DNA from: Euglena gracilis
Lineage: Eukaryota; Euglenida; Euglenophyceae; Euglenales
Direction of reading: 5' to 3'
DNA: 64,000 nt
Assembly: GCA_039621445.1 (NCBI GenBank)
Contig: CP154954.1
Coordinates: 3,477,715-3,541,714, forward strand
In this document: piece after piece, positions 63,485 to 64,000 of the stretch
Layout: the number at the start of each line of letters is the position of its first letter
Position numbering within the stretch: position 1 is the stretch's first letter
Notes under the pieces: model-generated
The model's database searches: none
What the model was told of the DNA's origin: nothing
The model's input: the letters and a program-made list of their open reading frames with translations, nothing else
Made by a program: the position numbers and the translations under genes

Positions 63485-64000
63485 CTACGGGCCGTGGCAG
63501 GAGCTCGGACGAGCATGCCTCCGGGCAGGCGGCAAACAATCCGGCGCAACAGAACAAGAACAAACGGACACATATGGAGAACGCAGAGTGGCGCACTGTA
63601 TGCATGTTCGGTGCAATTTGTCCCACCCCGGGTTGCGTGAAACATTGCAGACTGACGCCTTGGTTCATCAAAGTTATGCGTGTGGTTTGTGCTTGCCAGG
63701 CATCCGATGTGTGTTGTGCTTGCTGTGCTGTGTTGTGATGTGCTGTGCTGTACTGTGTGCTGTGCTGTGTGCTGTGCTGTGCTGTGCTGTGCTGTGCTGT
63801 GCTGTGCTGTGCTGTGCTGTGCTGTGCTGTGCTGTGCTGTGCTGTGCTGTGCTGTGCTGTGCTGTGCTGTGCTGTGTGCTGTGCTGTGCTGTGCTGTGCT
63901 GTGCTGTGCTGTGCTGTCTTGGTGCAGGGGTGCATTGCGCCGAACTGTGCAGTGTGCTGTGCTGTGCTCTGTGAACACATGTGCACAGGTGCACATTAGA

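Overview
The window looks like draft assembly from a GC-rich, intron-rich microbial eukaryote, possibly a green alga (taxon is a weak guess). The signs are short GC3-rich exons separated by 0.5-4 kb of non-coding DNA, consistent GT...AG junctions on the minus strand, many simple repeats and G/C homopolymers, and a 13-base N gap at 28,794-28,806. No bacterial operon, rRNA, tRNA or CRISPR array is visible.

The dominant structure is a large direct repeat. Bases 1-20,978 recur at 43,897-64,000, nearly identical except for simple-repeat length changes, one 864-bp indel and a few divergent patches. Both window edges lie inside the repeat, so the window holds one full period (about 43-44 kb) plus half of a second. 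It may be a true tandem duplication or haplotypes misjoined by the assembler.

All convincing coding signal is on the minus strand and spells out a protein like soluble adenylyl cyclase (ADCY10/sAC). Reading from high to low coordinates, exons at 30,656-20,241 give a C2-type class III cyclase homology domain. Exons at 18,917-6,503 give the AAA/NACHT-like ATPase module, from a Walker-B-like segment to the 'HALxxxxYExLLPEE'-like end. Exons at 5,352-2,882 begin the helical C-terminal region. Nearly all junctions agree in reading phase. Catalytic and nucleotide-binding residues look degenerate: the transition-state Asn is Val, the Walker B acidic residues are altered, and no Walker A is seen.

The second repeat copy (63,484-46,785) carries the same ATPase-module exons. 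After it come seven phase-consistent helical exons at 42,581-32,653 ending in TGA. The simplest reading is two head-to-tail genes: an upstream one (5' end off the right edge, stop near 32,653) and a downstream one (first recognised exon at 30,656, 3' end off the left edge). Copy-specific frameshifts affect one exon of copy 1 and at least four of copy 2, so one or both may be pseudogenes, or the consensus has errors.

The introns hold several repeat families: (CTGTG)n arrays, TG/CA minisatellites, AT-rich tracts, a short inverted-repeat element with a clean 6-bp target duplication, two ~400-bp elements whose inverted ends carry GT/AG, an array of short GC palindromes, and foldback DNA. No catalytic C1 cyclase domain was found.
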